From: Terana coerulea
Taxonomy: Eukaryota; Basidiomycota; Agaricomycetes; Polyporales; Phanerochaetaceae
NCBI GenBank assembly: GCA_024811115.1
Contig: JAKOGH010000284.1
Coordinates: 1-19,698 of the forward strand
Reading direction: 5' to 3'
Length of the DNA stretch: 19,698 bases
Shown here piece after piece: positions 8,680 through 18,740 of this stretch. Below the pieces are notes generated by a model. That model searched no databases and was not told the DNA's origin. It worked only from the letters and a program-made list of their open reading frames with translations. The position numbers and the translations under genes were made by a program. The stretch's first letter is position 1. Each line of letters opens with the position of its first letter.

Positions 8680-9509
8680 CGCGGCACTGGGGTTCGTGCG
8701 CTGAATATTAAGGAGGGCGGTCGCAGCGACCGTGTAGATGGGCTCTAAAGAGTGAGCGAAGAGTGAGCGGGTGAGCAGAGACGAAAGGATGCCGACGCAC
8801 CGTAGTCTGCGCTTTATGAACTCGGGTGCCGCCGAGCTCCGTTCAATTTAGTCGATCGTGAAACTAGCGTGTGCGTGCCTGGTCGTGTGCTTTCGTGCTT
8901 TCGTTAATGTTTCGTGCTATCGTCCGTCTGCACAGTGGTGGACGGGGGATGCGGGGGTGCACGGGAGTAGATGACGGAGAGACGGACGCCGTCGCCGTCC
9001 TCGTTATATGCACAAAAGCGAAGCGCTGCCTCGCGGCTGCGGCGAACGCTTTGAGGTCATCGCCATCAGCCGGCTGCGGCTATTTCTGTGGCACCGCCTC
9101 GCATTTTCAATTTGGGGTTCTCCGCCGGCTTTGTGGCGTCGTCTCTCTCTTTTTCGCGGCCTGCGCAGTCGAGAAAACGAGAAGGCTGGGCGACGAGGAC
9201 GGTATTGCCGGCGTTGGAATGTGCACAGGCGAGGCGCGGCGGCGCACTGATCGCGCTGCCCAGACTCCGGAGGCGCGGGTGTGGAGTGGACGATGGTCGG
9301 CATGCCTCGTGGTTGGTCACTGTGCTGCTGCGCAGAAGGCGGAAAGTGGCCTGAATTGGCGATGCGGTGAATAACAAAAAATGCAGCCGAAGACGCGAGG
9401 ACCAGTGATTCTGAATAGCTCAATTCAAGAAGGGTAGAGTAATACTGCATGCTTTGTGCTCAATTATGATACAGACTTTGCAGGTAAGTATTGATACTGA
9501 TTCTGCACA
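8680..9509. other. Promoter side of the GH16 gene, then GC-rich DNA with no supported gene
   Basis: On the minus strand a CATAAAG TATA-like box lies near 8811-8818, about 135 bp upstream of the GH16 start. From 8870 to 9380 the DNA is GC-rich and open in several frames on both strands at once (up to 167 codons), which is what composition alone produces. None shows a domain, a signal peptide or splice signals that join frames. Confidence 0.35.
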
Positions 9510-9931
9510 CTACAAATACATGTCAGTGACTGTATACTCTTCCGGTTTCCAGTGATCTCCACAATCTATAGGATGAAGTTCCTCCTGTTCTAAAAGCTTT
9601 GAGAACTTGAGTTCTCTCAGCCAGTACTGCCAGGGGCAACGGGCTCTCAGACCGCCATCGACCGGTTGCCAAGGAGTTGCCGAGTATGCGAGAAGGACGC
9701 AGATTACGCAAAGACAACAAATTGCTATCTGGAGACAGAGGGGTCGTGGAGAGGCGGCGCCAGTGTCAATGACAGTGAAGACGGTGTAGGACGCGAAACC
9801 CGCAGTTGAACCTGATTTGTGAAGCCCTCCTTTGTCGATGTCGGACGGCACCGCCAGTCGTTGGGCATGTAGTCACTGGTGCAGGTTCTGCCTACAAGGG
9901 GCTTGGATTCTTGATACCTGCATTCGTTCAT
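9510..9931 (-). other. Weak coding trace, Cys- and Trp-containing, unrecognised
   Basis: Two overlapping minus-strand frames read like protein: WMNECRYQESKPLVGRTCTS then YMPNDWRCRPTSTKEGFTNQ (9922-9800), and a 113-codon frame ending at 9510 with a hydrophobic Cys-rich segment (LQIAICCLCVICVLLAYS) followed by YWLRELKFSKLLEQEELHPI. I could not join them by clear introns, and no family is recognised. It may be a decayed membrane-protein gene or chance. Confidence 0.2.
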
Positions 9932-10017
9932 CCAGCTTCCTGGAGGGCACCAGGCTCATTGGGAGGTCAGTACCGCAGAGCAGAGAACGAGTAAGACGAG
10001 ACTCACGGAGAACATGA

Positions 10018-10710
10018 TCCCGGATACAGTCGAACTCCAACGTACCGCCATCCGGCAACTGAGGTCGTCAGGTGTGTAGCTCCACAGCGTCGTTCCGTGT
10101 CGTTCACGTCTGGGCGATATTTGCTGATCACCGGCGAAAGGACGCTTCCTTCGAGACTAGCTCTCCACACTTTATGGTGGCTTATTTCTGCGGATCGTGC
10201 CAGTAGAGTTAGGGAAGAGCAGAGTCGGAAGCCTAAAGAAACGTACAAGCAGCTTCCCGACTCCGACATCTTTCAGCTGTTCAGTATGGCAGCTTATTGA
10301 GGTTCCGCTAACAGAGGTTTGGCTTATCAACGTACAAGTGAGTGATATTGAAGTGAATAAGAGCTGCCTTACACTTACCACCACCCTTCCAGCTTCACTT
10401 AGGGCAGCGCATTTTACTGCGGGGCGGCATGTCGATGTCCAACGATGCGAGATCAAGGTCGATAGACACTGTGAGAACGCCAACAGCGATGGGAGAGAGG
10501 ATGGCGTGCGGGATAGATAGTTACTGCGTAAGAAGATAGACCCGGCTGTCGAAGGCGTCCAGGATGTCCAGAGTGTTTGTAGGTGACAAAGGAGTGGGAG
10601 GAGAGAGGGATACTGTCACAACCTGTCATTAATGTCGAGGCGCGTAACGTCACGTCACACCTCATCATCGCGCCCACCGCTTTGCTTTTCGTGCTGTAGC
10701 TCCTTCATCG
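10018..10710. other. No convincing gene
   Basis: One GT-AG intron-like unit can be read on the plus strand (donor GTGAGTGATATTG near 10336, acceptor CCTTCCAG near 10391). The flanking frames (around 10197-10520) show no domain and do not extend. Confidence 0.3.
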
Positions 10711-10853
10711 CATTCTGTAGTCTCGTTCCCATCCGTATCTATGACATTGGCCCTACGGGGCCTGCCGTGCGGAGATCGAAATGTCGATGCACGGTAATGT
10801 CATAGAACGTCTGGTCACTTCCGATCATCCAGGTGTAGATCGCTCGCACGTGA
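10711..10853 (+). repeat. Left arm of a ~140-bp inverted repeat
   Basis: It pairs in reverse complement with 11397-11540 at roughly 85%, including long exact blocks such as GGGGCCTGCCGTGCGGAGAT and TTCCGATCATCCAGGTGTAG. The homology fades at TCTG-TAGTCTCG on the outside and at CGCTCGCACGTGA on the inside. On the minus strand it reads AIYTWMIGSDQTFYDITVHR, suggesting it derives from coding DNA. Confidence 0.7.
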
Positions 10854-11396
10854 TCGCACGCGAGCACTCTAAGCCACTGCTCTCGAGCCTCCAGTCTCAC
10901 TGCAGCGCATATATGCCCGTAGTTTCCACTGTACCATTTTGTTTCATATAGTGTGAGATTGTATAGATACATGAATTATCAAGAACTCTACAAATTGGGA
11001 CAGTCAGGCTGCCAGAGGTGTGCTAGAAGCTGAAGGGATCGGACTGAGGGACAGGGCACACCAGTATACAAACAGCCTCTCGGAATAAGGATTGAAGGTG
11101 GGGGAATGTACTCCTAAGCTACCTTTTGTGATGCCCAAAGCCCTCAGGTACTCGCCACCTCTCCAGAAACAGCTCTACTACAGCCCTTGTTCGCGCAGGT
11201 TGTTTCTAGCATCGTTGGCTGGCTTGGGCGAAGTTATTGACCGGGGTGCACGTGAGGCAAGCGCAGGAGCGATAAGGGGGAAACCGAAGAATTGAGGGAA
11301 GGACAGAGTTTAAAGAACGAAGGACGGGGCGAAGGGCGTTGTGAGCAAGGACAAAGCGAGGAAGGTCGTCGACGTGCAACGCGAGCCCGAGAGGCG

Positions 11397-11540
11397 TCAC
11401 GTGCGAGCGATCTACACCTGGATGATCGGAAGTCACCAGACGTTCTAACGCATCACCGTGCATCGATTATTCGATCTCCGCACGGCAGGCCCCGCTTTGA
11501 TGCCTTAGACACGGAATGGGAACGAGACTACGCATTCTGC
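11397..11540 (-). repeat. Right arm of the ~140-bp inverted repeat
   Basis: This is the reverse-complement partner of 10711-10853. Its translation corresponding to the left arm has a stop where the left arm reads Tyr (QTF-stop versus QTFY), so at most one arm could be coding. The loop of ~540 bp between the arms has no recognised gene. Confidence 0.7.
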
Positions 11541-11978
11541 AGTCCTCCTAATAGACAATTAACACCCTTCCTGAAAAGCATCCTTCTCCATGCGCTACAA
11601 GCGATCAGTTGCTGTAATACCTCCTTGTTCCCTCCGATGTGCGTAGACTATGCGCGACGATGTAACTTGAAGGCCGAAACCAAGAACGTGGACCAACAGA
11701 ACTACGGGATCATGATATCTCACGACAACGGGAACCACAAGCAGCGGAAGACTGATGCATACTCGTGGTCAGTACTGGTCGCCTCCGCGTGCGTCGTGCC
11801 TAGGGAGCTCTTCGGTTCGGACGCCGACTCGGAGAGCAGAAGAATTGTCGTGATTGTCGTAGCAAAGGCAGGCCGGTCTTGTGTCACAGAGCAACTTACG
11901 ACCTAATTTGACCGGTACGATCGTTTCTCCAATACTCGCTGGGACTATAACCTTGTTCAACTTGAATCTCTTACACAG

Positions 11979-12274
11979 GCTGCCAATGGATTTGACATAC
12001 TGTCGTACTCCGGCTCAAGCTCAAAGACTCTGGACAACGCCTTTGGCGGGTACTTGCTGAGCCCGTGCCGGTCACTGACGCGGCTTCCGTATGACCGAAG
12101 CAGCTGCGGAATTTGTGACTGTGTGAGTGAGCTTGCCTCTTGCCTATTACTTCATTCTGATAGTTATACAAAAAGCAGGGAACCTCAGCTGTTAACCAAC
12201 CAGACCCATCATGCTTTCAGGCCTGCTCCGAGCAAATGCTACCTGACTTACACACCACTCTCAGCCGGTACTAG
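11979..12274 (+). CDS. Possible 3' end of a small Cys-rich protein gene
   Basis: After an acceptor-like CTTACACAG, the frame 11979-12122 encodes NGFDILSYSGSSSKTLDNAF, then LSPCRSLTRLPYDRSSCGIC and a final Asp-Cys. A short intron (GTGAGT...TGATAG, 12123-12163, 41 bp) would join in frame to 12164-12274, giving LYKKQGTSAVNQPDPSCFQA, a CSEQ segment and a stop. The result is six cysteines in 84 residues. Weak points: the intron is shorter than the 53-90 bp seen elsewhere here, and no start exon could be joined in phase. Reading straight through the intron also stays open to 12311. No family is recognised. Confidence 0.28.
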
Positions 12275-12591
12275 CAGGAGAGCTGGGCACCAAGTCGGAG
12301 ATCCGAGATGAAGGCCGCAGGATGGAGCATACGCAGGGAAGCACTGCTGAACTCCGGTAGGGTGCATAGCATCTGCTGTGATGTGTATATCATTATGCCA
12401 GCACGTTCGACGGAGCCATCAGGTGACTTAGTATCTCCGCTGGAGTCCCGGCGGTGTGTATAGGCCACATGGTCTGCACTCGCTGGCAGCGTAGCCCATT
12501 ACGAGCGTCAAGGTGTGTTGCCTGCCAAAGGGAGCCCTTCGGCAGTTGCATTGAATATACTTTTTCTTTTATTTCAGCGGTCATTCATGCA

Positions 12592-12599
12592 TATATAAG
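12592..12599 (+). promoter_or_regulatory. TATA box of the small secreted protein gene
   Basis: TATATAAG lies 88 bp before the ATG at 12687, behind a pyrimidine-rich run (TTTTTCTTTTATTTC near 12561). Confidence 0.7.
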
Positions 12600-12686
12600 C
12601 CCCCTCGATGTGCAAACAGGTCGTCACTGAGCACCGGACATTCCAACACTTACATCCTCGAGAAGTCGCAAGTACTACTGCACGAG

Positions 12687-13499
12687 ATGGCTAACATCGC
12701 TCGCTCTGCCGTCTTGACCGCTCTTGCTGTCTCCGCCCTCATTTCCGTTCTTGGCAGCGGTGTCGCTCCCGTCAATGCGAGCGTACTGCAGAAGCGGGCT
12801 GACTTTGCCTATCGCTTTTGTAAATTCTCGTTCATCCACTCATCATGCTCACGCACTCCATAGCTCTGACCACGGAGTACGCTTATTACAGATGATAACG
12901 GTGGCTGCGACCACGGCTCTCCCCAAGCAGCACTTTCCCCCCCGAACGATGGGCCACCGTGAGTTAAAACCCACGACGTTGCTCAATGAAGGTTTTAACT
13001 CTAATTTGTTTAATTCCATGTACATCGCTGTGGTCGTCGTCTTATAGCGCGGCTGGTAACCCCAACGCGTGTACCAACTCGCCTGATGGCACCAACTGGA
13101 CCAACCTCGAAACGGACGATGACTTTGCCGATAGCGGTGCGTCGCCACTGCATACTTCTCTCTTCCTCGTCGCTTATGTCTTCAACTTAAACCAACACGT
13201 TATATTCATTTGTTTGTTAGCCGGATTGATTGTCTTCTGTAACAACAACTGCGAGGGTGCCGCCACAGGTTTCCAGAAGAACACCGCCTGCTTTGTTCCT
13301 CCTTCTGGGTAAGTCCTTTTAATGGGTCTGCCACTCTGCGAGAAGCACTCAGCGTTGGAATTTCAACTGACGATGGTTCTTGTTGTCTCGCTTTATAGCT
13401 GCGCCGTGGGCTCTTTGTACGCATCATCCTTGCAGCAACTCACATATATCCGAAAAATTGACATGACTTCACATATTTAACAGCATAGCCTTCGAGTGA
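12687..13499 (+). CDS. Small secreted six-cysteine protein, effector-like
   Basis: Six exons join in phase to 136 aa: 12687-12819, 12892-12958, 13048-13136, 13221-13308, 13399-13416, 13484-13499. The introns are 67-90 bp with GTAAAT, GTGAGT, GTGCGT, GTAAGT and GTACGC donors. Residues 1-~30 are a signal peptide (MANIARSAVLTALAVSALIS...). A Lys-Arg site follows (SVLQKR|ADF), fitting Kex2-type processing. The mature part is Gly/Asn/Pro-rich with six Cys: DNGGCDHG, NPNACTNSPDGTNWTN, GLIVFCNNNCEG, GFQKNTACFVPPSGCAVGS. Four introns for so few residues and a strong TATA box suggest a real, expressed gene. No domain is recognised; size, signal and Cys content fit fungal small secreted proteins. If the last intron is retained, the protein ends at 13480 instead (152 aa, different tail); the spliced form has better donor, branch (TTGACATGAC) and acceptor (TTTAACAG). 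Confidence 0.72.
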
Positions 13500-14574
13500 T
13501 TGCGCTGATCATACACTGCTATGACGCGCATGGAAGAGTTCCTAGGTGTCAAGTGGATTGGAAGAAGTTTGCTGGCCTAAACATGTACTGGTGCTATGAC
13601 TATCGGATCCGGTTATATGTCGTATTCAACTACGACTTCACTTTGTTGCAACGTCAATCTATACTGTCTTGCACTGTGGAGGCAATAGAATCACAAGAAG
13701 CCGTAGTAAGTACTTAGGCGTCCAGTCTCAATGGATTGCAAATGAGCAGATGTTCAGCTTACTTACATGAGATTGGGAAGAGTAGCTCAGCTTGATTTAT
13801 AAGTACGGGTGGAAACTGAGTGATAACCAAAAGACGGCCAGGTTCCTGTTGGAAGGTCGCGAGGAGAAACAATTTCACACGCCACAAAGTCATTAGAGTG
13901 AACATGCGGCTTAGCTTCCATTTTAACGCGTAGATGGTGCTAAAGTCGGGGAGTGGATTACTTCATAGTAAACCCGGTCGGTGTCAGTACACACTGATAT
14001 ATGTATTAAGTATATAGAGCGTAGCACATGCGTGTCCTAAACCATGCAGCGCGGGCAATATTAATATAATGTATCGTGGCGCCACTTTTCATGATCATCG
14101 GCCATGGCTTATTTTAGGAAATAAGTCTCGCTGGAGCGAATCAGGAATCAGGATGTCACGCCACAGATTATGCTGCAAGACGTCGATACACGCTGCCTAC
14201 GCCCTTCGCAGTATTCAGCGACTAGCTGTACTGCCTGACGTCGAACTTTGCTCGCTATAAAGGGCCCTCACACTGAGGCAACTGTATGACATGCCCGAAA
14301 ATATTGGGGGCTATCCATTTTCTGCTGGCCACCTCTTCACTGTAGCTTGACAGGCGGTTCTGGCGTATAATACCATGGACAATATACACTTCCATTCCTG
14401 CTTCTGATACTCCTTTGATGTTACAGAGAAAGTCAAGTGTTTGAAAACCACTGTTCTTAGCACAACACATTATCCCTGCACGTCCATCCAGCTGGCTTCC
14501 TGGCAGCCGGCCAACAGACATGCATCTGGATATTTAGAATGATGATTACATGTTTCAAGTGGGGGTACTGACCT
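13500..14574. other. Intergenic, AT-richer; no supported gene
   Basis: A frame of 73 codons at 13496-13717 (+) and one of 88 codons at 14521-14255 (-) are open, but neither has a domain, a good start context or joining introns. The stretch 13980-14070 is AT-rich. I saw no terminal repeats. Confidence 0.35.
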
Positions 14575-16203
14575 CTAGTACTCAAATCGACAGCATAGGT
14601 GGATCTTGCATGCTTTGAGACCATCAAAGAACGGTTCATCCTCCACTTCCGTCTCTTCCACTTCCATCTCCTCCACCTGGCCTCTTGCAAGCGTTTGGGG
14701 CAACAAGTCTGGGATCTCAGCCTGAAGGTTGTGTGCGACGCCAAGGTCGGCAGAGGTGCGAAGGTGGACTAAGCATGATTGCAAGCCCGCTGTCGTGATA
14801 AAAGGCGCAAGCAGTGCATCAAATTGCTTCAGCACTTCCTTGTAGCTATTCAGCTCCTGTTTGTCACGCAACGCGTTGTCCAGCTTGCTGCCACGACTTT
14901 CCGTCATGGACCCGATGGGTGGGGCGCATATGGGCACGGTGATCCTCGTCAACCTTCCTGCCCCGCCAGAGAATGCAAGCAACCGGACCCCCATGTGTCC
15001 TTATTGGGACGGGTCACCTCTACCTCTATTCTGACTGACAAAGTCCCTATCCGTCCGCCAAAACTCTCAGCAAAATGCACGGCACGTTCTAGTGTACATG
15101 AACCACTGACAGTCAATGTTCGAACCGTGCTGTAATTCATCATTTGCGACGTCAAGAACAGCTTGGATATTGAAAGCTCCAAGGAAGCTGCTCTGAACGT
15201 GCTCGGCAAATTGCACCAGCTTCGAAGCGTCTTCGATTTCGAGAAAATGGCCTGATCGCGCCCTAGCCTTTCCAGGATATCGATGAGGCAACAAAAAGAG
15301 CCAAAGAAGCATGGATGCGTTTTGTGTGTACTCAGCGGATTCTTCAAGATCCAAGGTGGGCTTCCAGTCGTAGACGAGCGACCGGAGACTGGGTGCAGTA
15401 CGCGCCCACTGCGGAGGAGGAGAGATAGGTGTACCGGAGGCTTCCAGATCATCCACAGTGCAGTAGTCCTTGAGCTCGAGGTTTTGTAGTTGCGGCATTG
15501 CAGCTACAAGGCGAAGCACGTCAAGATACTTCGGAAAGCTGTAGTCGTACAGCTTGAGAGTTGTAAGCCTTTCAAACTTGCTGATTGTGCCCCATAATGC
15601 TCGCATGCGCGGTGGCGGGCACCGCCTGTTGCCGTTTTCATCCATTGACGCAATTGCCGATGCAGACCAGCTGATTTCCTGCAGCGAGATCATCTTGTGT
15701 GGAAGAGAGGAGGCGAGTAGCCCGGGCATGCATGACTTGGAAGCTTCTAGAGAAGGGTGTAGACTCAAGCTGCAGACGTACGTTAACATCTGGTCTCCGG
15801 ACGCTAAGAATGGCCTCATATCCTCCTCGCGCTCAAACCCGACGTTACGCATTAGGCGGGGACGAGTAAGTTGACACCACCGTCTGCATACGAGCGAGCA
15901 GCTTCGGAGGGTTTCCAGAGAGACTGCGTGTGTGCTTGAATATATTACCTGCCGCAGGATGTGGTCGCGGATCTCGGCAGGAAGCTTCGCCACCAGTCCC
16001 CGATAGAGCAGCTGTTTAAGCTCGCGATGGCATTGTTCAGCGATGCGGCCGACGCTGTGCTTAAATTGCTCTTGTCCGAAGTTAACCATGTACCACCCCG
16101 AGCTATCGGCGCCCACATTCCTGATGGATATGGCAGGACCCGAGCTCCAGTTGGAAGAGGAACACCGATCCCACTGACAATGAGAGGCTGTTGCACGAGA
16201 CAC
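14575..16203 (-). CDS. F-box/leucine-rich-type protein, joined upstream to a SPRY end
   Basis: One open frame runs from 16203 to 15067. From the ATG at 16089 it reads MVNFGQEQFKHSVGR, then an F-box-like stretch (KLPAEIRDHILRQV ... LRSCSLVCRRWCQLTRPRLM), as in the very large F-box families of mushrooms. Leucine-rich segments follow (FERLTTLKLYDYSFPKYLDV, MPQLQNLELKDYC, APSLRSLVYDW). F-box proteins bind Skp1 in SCF ubiquitin ligases; the rest selects targets. Coding sense then continues in a second frame (~15115-14990: TVRTLTVSGSCTLERAVHFA) and returns to the first (~14990-14575: LLAFSGGAGRLTRITVPICA ... VEEMEVEETEVEDEPFFDG, stop). The two changes cancel (+1 then -1), so they are a compensated indel pair, sequence errors or unusual introns. 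The start may lie far upstream, because the preceding residues in this frame look like the end of a SPRY domain. Confidence 0.7.
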
Positions 16204-16929
16204 ATGAATTGTATTCAGAGACTACGACTGCGCATAATAACCTTTTTACGCACATGTTTGATGGCTCTCACTAAACCAGAACCTCTTGTCTTCTCCACGG
16301 CGGTTGTTATAGAATCCACAGCCGACTACGCTGCCAGCTGCAAGGTGTGTTTTAGTCCAACAAGCCTCACGGCGGTAGAAGATGAAATCGCTTACCGTGT
16401 ACAGCAAACGTCCGACTATCCCATCTACGAACAACCTCTTCCCCTCGAATCGGCGTGGATGTCGTATTTGATAAAACGGTAAATCTAGTCCAAGTTGTTT
16501 AGATGTCTGTTATAAGTACGAGTGCAACCCCAGCAAGTAAACACTAGCGCATCACGCACCCAATCTTAAGCTCTCCAACATATTCGAGCCTGGATGCAAT
16601 GCACAAAGCATCAGTCATCAAAGGATAGATATACTGATATAATGTGCAATTCACCCTGCGCGTACCTCAACCTCAAAGTAATAGAATGCGGAAACGGATT
16701 GCGCCGGCGCTCCAACGTCAGCTTCCAGGTAAGGGACGTCGCCGAGTGGCTGGGTGCGCGTCGTTGTAACTTCGCGTCCGTCCGTCGAGATATGCGCATC
16801 CGAGTGGTCATGTCGGACACCCCAATGCGACGGTAGCGATACTCCTGCGAGACGTTCGGGATGCTCCGAGCACATCCTGAGATACCGCCGTGCGTACGGC
16901 AAGTCCTCCTCTAGATTTAGCGGCTCCAT
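16087..16929 (-). CDS. SPRY-domain protein, probably decayed or multi-exon; possibly same gene as the F-box part
   Basis: ATG 16929 starts MEPLNLEEDLPYARRYLRMC. Then comes LAGVSLPSHWGVRHDHSDAH and, after a variable stretch, FYYFEVEV at about 16668. This is the order of Ran-binding-protein-type SPRY domains (LP-HW, then YYFEV). Downstream pieces on the same strand fit later SPRY strands: WDSRTFAVH (~16410), AGSVVGCGFYNN (~16336), and ISIRNVGADSSGWYMVNFGQ (~16117-16072), where the family has YPTVG...VNFGQ. Several GT-AG pairs are available between them, but I could not join all pieces without stops, and the segment between FEV and WDS is poorly preserved. The last piece lies in the same uninterrupted frame as the following F-box, so SPRY and F-box may be one protein. 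SPRY domains are protein-binding modules, often target receptors of ubiquitin ligases. Confidence 0.55.
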
Positions 16930-17029
16930 TCTTGCAAGAGCGGTGGGAAATCGGGTGGTGGAGTGACAGCGCGGTGGATAGTCGGCTGAGTGGAATGGGC
17001 GCAGAGTGGCAAAAGTGTGTGGAAAGCGC

Positions 17030-17697
17030 TATCCTCTTGAAGGTGACTCTCGTTTACTCATCCACGCGCGTAACTTTGAGGCAAATTCGCATTGCTGCTG
17101 TACGGCAAGATAACAGTCGGCATATTTCCACCACCAAGAGCCTCCTTGCTCACCGGATCTGTCACACGCCGTCGCTATCCTAATGATTTGGCTTCCGGAT
17201 CACGATGTGGAGAGGGGCGCACCTTTATAGAGAGAAATGTGCACGTGGTAGTCGGCTCAGGATCACATATCGCGAACTGTACCAGATCCAAGAGAACCTG
17301 GTGGCTTTTGAGCAGACCTTGCCGGCATGAGTGGCAGTTCTTACGGGGTTCAAAAATGTACACGCACCGGCTATGTATCTAATTCTGAGAAGATGATTTG
17401 GAGTAAACATAGCCTTGCCAAGCTTGCATATACGGTACTTGGACCATTTGAACGAGCGCCCGGTGCAGCTGCTCGAGCTGTTGGCGCCACGTAGTACGGA
17501 AGGTGTGATGGCCTTCATAAGAATCTACATAGTTTCGTCAGTAAGTGCGCATGCAACTTGTGCAACAAAACCACTGCAATGAATACCCTCGTCATTCCAG
17601 AATATCTGTCGCGGGAAATGAAGAGCAGGAGGAAGGTAATAAGCAGTCGCCGGTCACCGACATCAAAGCGCGTTACATCACGAACCGTCACGCACAT
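17030..17697 (-). pseudogene. Unrecognised coding remnant upstream of the SPRY gene
   Basis: Protein-like stretches follow one another on the minus strand: DVTRFDVGDRRLLITFLLLF (from ATG 17697), then TWRQQLEQLHRALVQMVQVP (~17485-17426), CVYIFEPRKNCHSCRQGLLK and SHQVLLDLVQFAICDPE (~17366-17250), then SWWWKYADCYLAVQQQCEFA (~17140-17080). A single TAG separates the second and third in the same frame, and the others need frame changes. No family is recognised. It may be a broken gene or an upstream part of the SPRY gene with introns I could not place. Confidence 0.3.
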
Positions 17698-17814
17698 TTC
17701 TTTTGCGCTGATTGGCTAACCGCTCCCGGCAAACGCCTGGTCCGCTCTCTTTCACCTGCAACTACCAGCGCCGTTGCGCTCGACTCTTCTCCAACCTGTC
17801 TCGCGACCCTTACA

Positions 17815-17824
17815 TCACTTTATA
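17815..17824 (+). promoter_or_regulatory. Possible core promoter (TATA plus CT-rich initiator)
   Basis: CACTTTATAGAC is followed by a long CT-rich run (TCTCTTCCTCTCGACCTCG) up to about 17880 and an ATG at 17912. This arrangement is common for fungal promoters. Confidence 0.35.
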
Positions 17825-17911
17825 GACACTCTCTCGCTGCTTAGACGTTCTCTTACCTTGTCTCTTCCTCTCGACCTCGCCCGCCGGACACCGTGCCACT
17901 GTGTGGCAGCA

Positions 17912-18167
17912 ATGGGGGCTACAGGTAAATTCTCGTTCAGCCGAAGCTGAGGCTCGCGGAGCAATATGCGTTGCAAGGCAGATACGTGAAAGTTTTGAGG
18001 GACGGGGAGCTGCTTGTATGTCATTGCAGACTTTCGGTTGTGTCTTGACTGACATTTGCCAACCTGAATGGTAGGGTTATTGGCATATTCAGTGCTCAGT
18101 GCTACTCGAATCCACGCCTTCTACCACCAGTACCGACCACACACGCCAGCCGACACTTGAAGACTGA
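17912..18167 (+). CDS. Possible short multi-exon gene, unrecognised
   Basis: ATG 17912 gives MGAT. A 53-bp intron (17925-17977, GTAAAT...GCAAG) joins in phase to GRYVKVLRDGELL. A second, well-formed intron (18016-18074, GTATGT, branch TTGACTGAC, acceptor GGTAG) then joins to GYWHIQCSVLLE and a Ser/Thr-rich end, with a stop at 18165-18167 (47 aa). The two introns and the TATA/CT-rich region upstream are the only support. The gene may continue through further introns. No domain is seen. Confidence 0.28.
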
Positions 18168-18311
18168 AGACGACGCATTAAATGCTGCATATGTATACAC
18201 TCCGGTTGGTGGAATTCGATGCAATGGTACATCGCGGGATGTTATCTCTGTCTCTTCGCGTCGGTGAGCTTCGCTTCATCTTCCGTGTGCTCTGTGGTAC
18301 TAATCTTGTAT

Positions 18312-18740
18312 TTAACCTGGATGTCTCTGTTGCCGACCCTGACGTCTAGATGAGGAGACGCAAACCCTGAACATCAGACCATCTACGGACATTACCGCGA
18401 AGATAGAACCGACTCCGTGGCAGCACACGCTCGTACGCAACAATATTTTGTTGTGTTGTTCGATGACCCTTTGAAGATGCAACGGTGAGCCAGGTCGTGG
18501 TTCTGTACTGTTTTGTGCTAATCTCACACCATCGCAGGGGTTCTCGAATGAGATGAGCACGACCGCTCCGCACGCCTTATACCGCCTGCCGGCGATCTGT
18601 CGTTCTGTATAATCAGTGTCCCCGTTCATAAAGCTAAAGGGAGCTTTTGGCACGGTATGTATTATGGAGGGGATAATGAGGGCGGCGTGATATGCGCAAA
18701 CGATGGTATGAGTCTTGGCAACTTCGTTTTAGCCAATTGC
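18312..18740 (-). other. Long minus-strand open frame, unrecognised
   Basis: About 140 codons are open without a stop (VAKTHTIVCAYHAALIIPSI ... KAPFSFMNGDTDYTERQIAG ... CGAVVLISFENPCDGVRLAQ). The composition is protein-like, but there is no good ATG start. On the plus strand an alternative spliced reading (ending MPVSSNRKGRDAARNQHHGG, stop at 18932-18934) overlaps it, so the strand is uncertain. Confidence 0.22.

Noticed and set aside
8871..9450. Frames of 148-167 codons on both strands
   Set aside because: The GC-rich DNA is open in four frames at once with no domain, start context or intron support.
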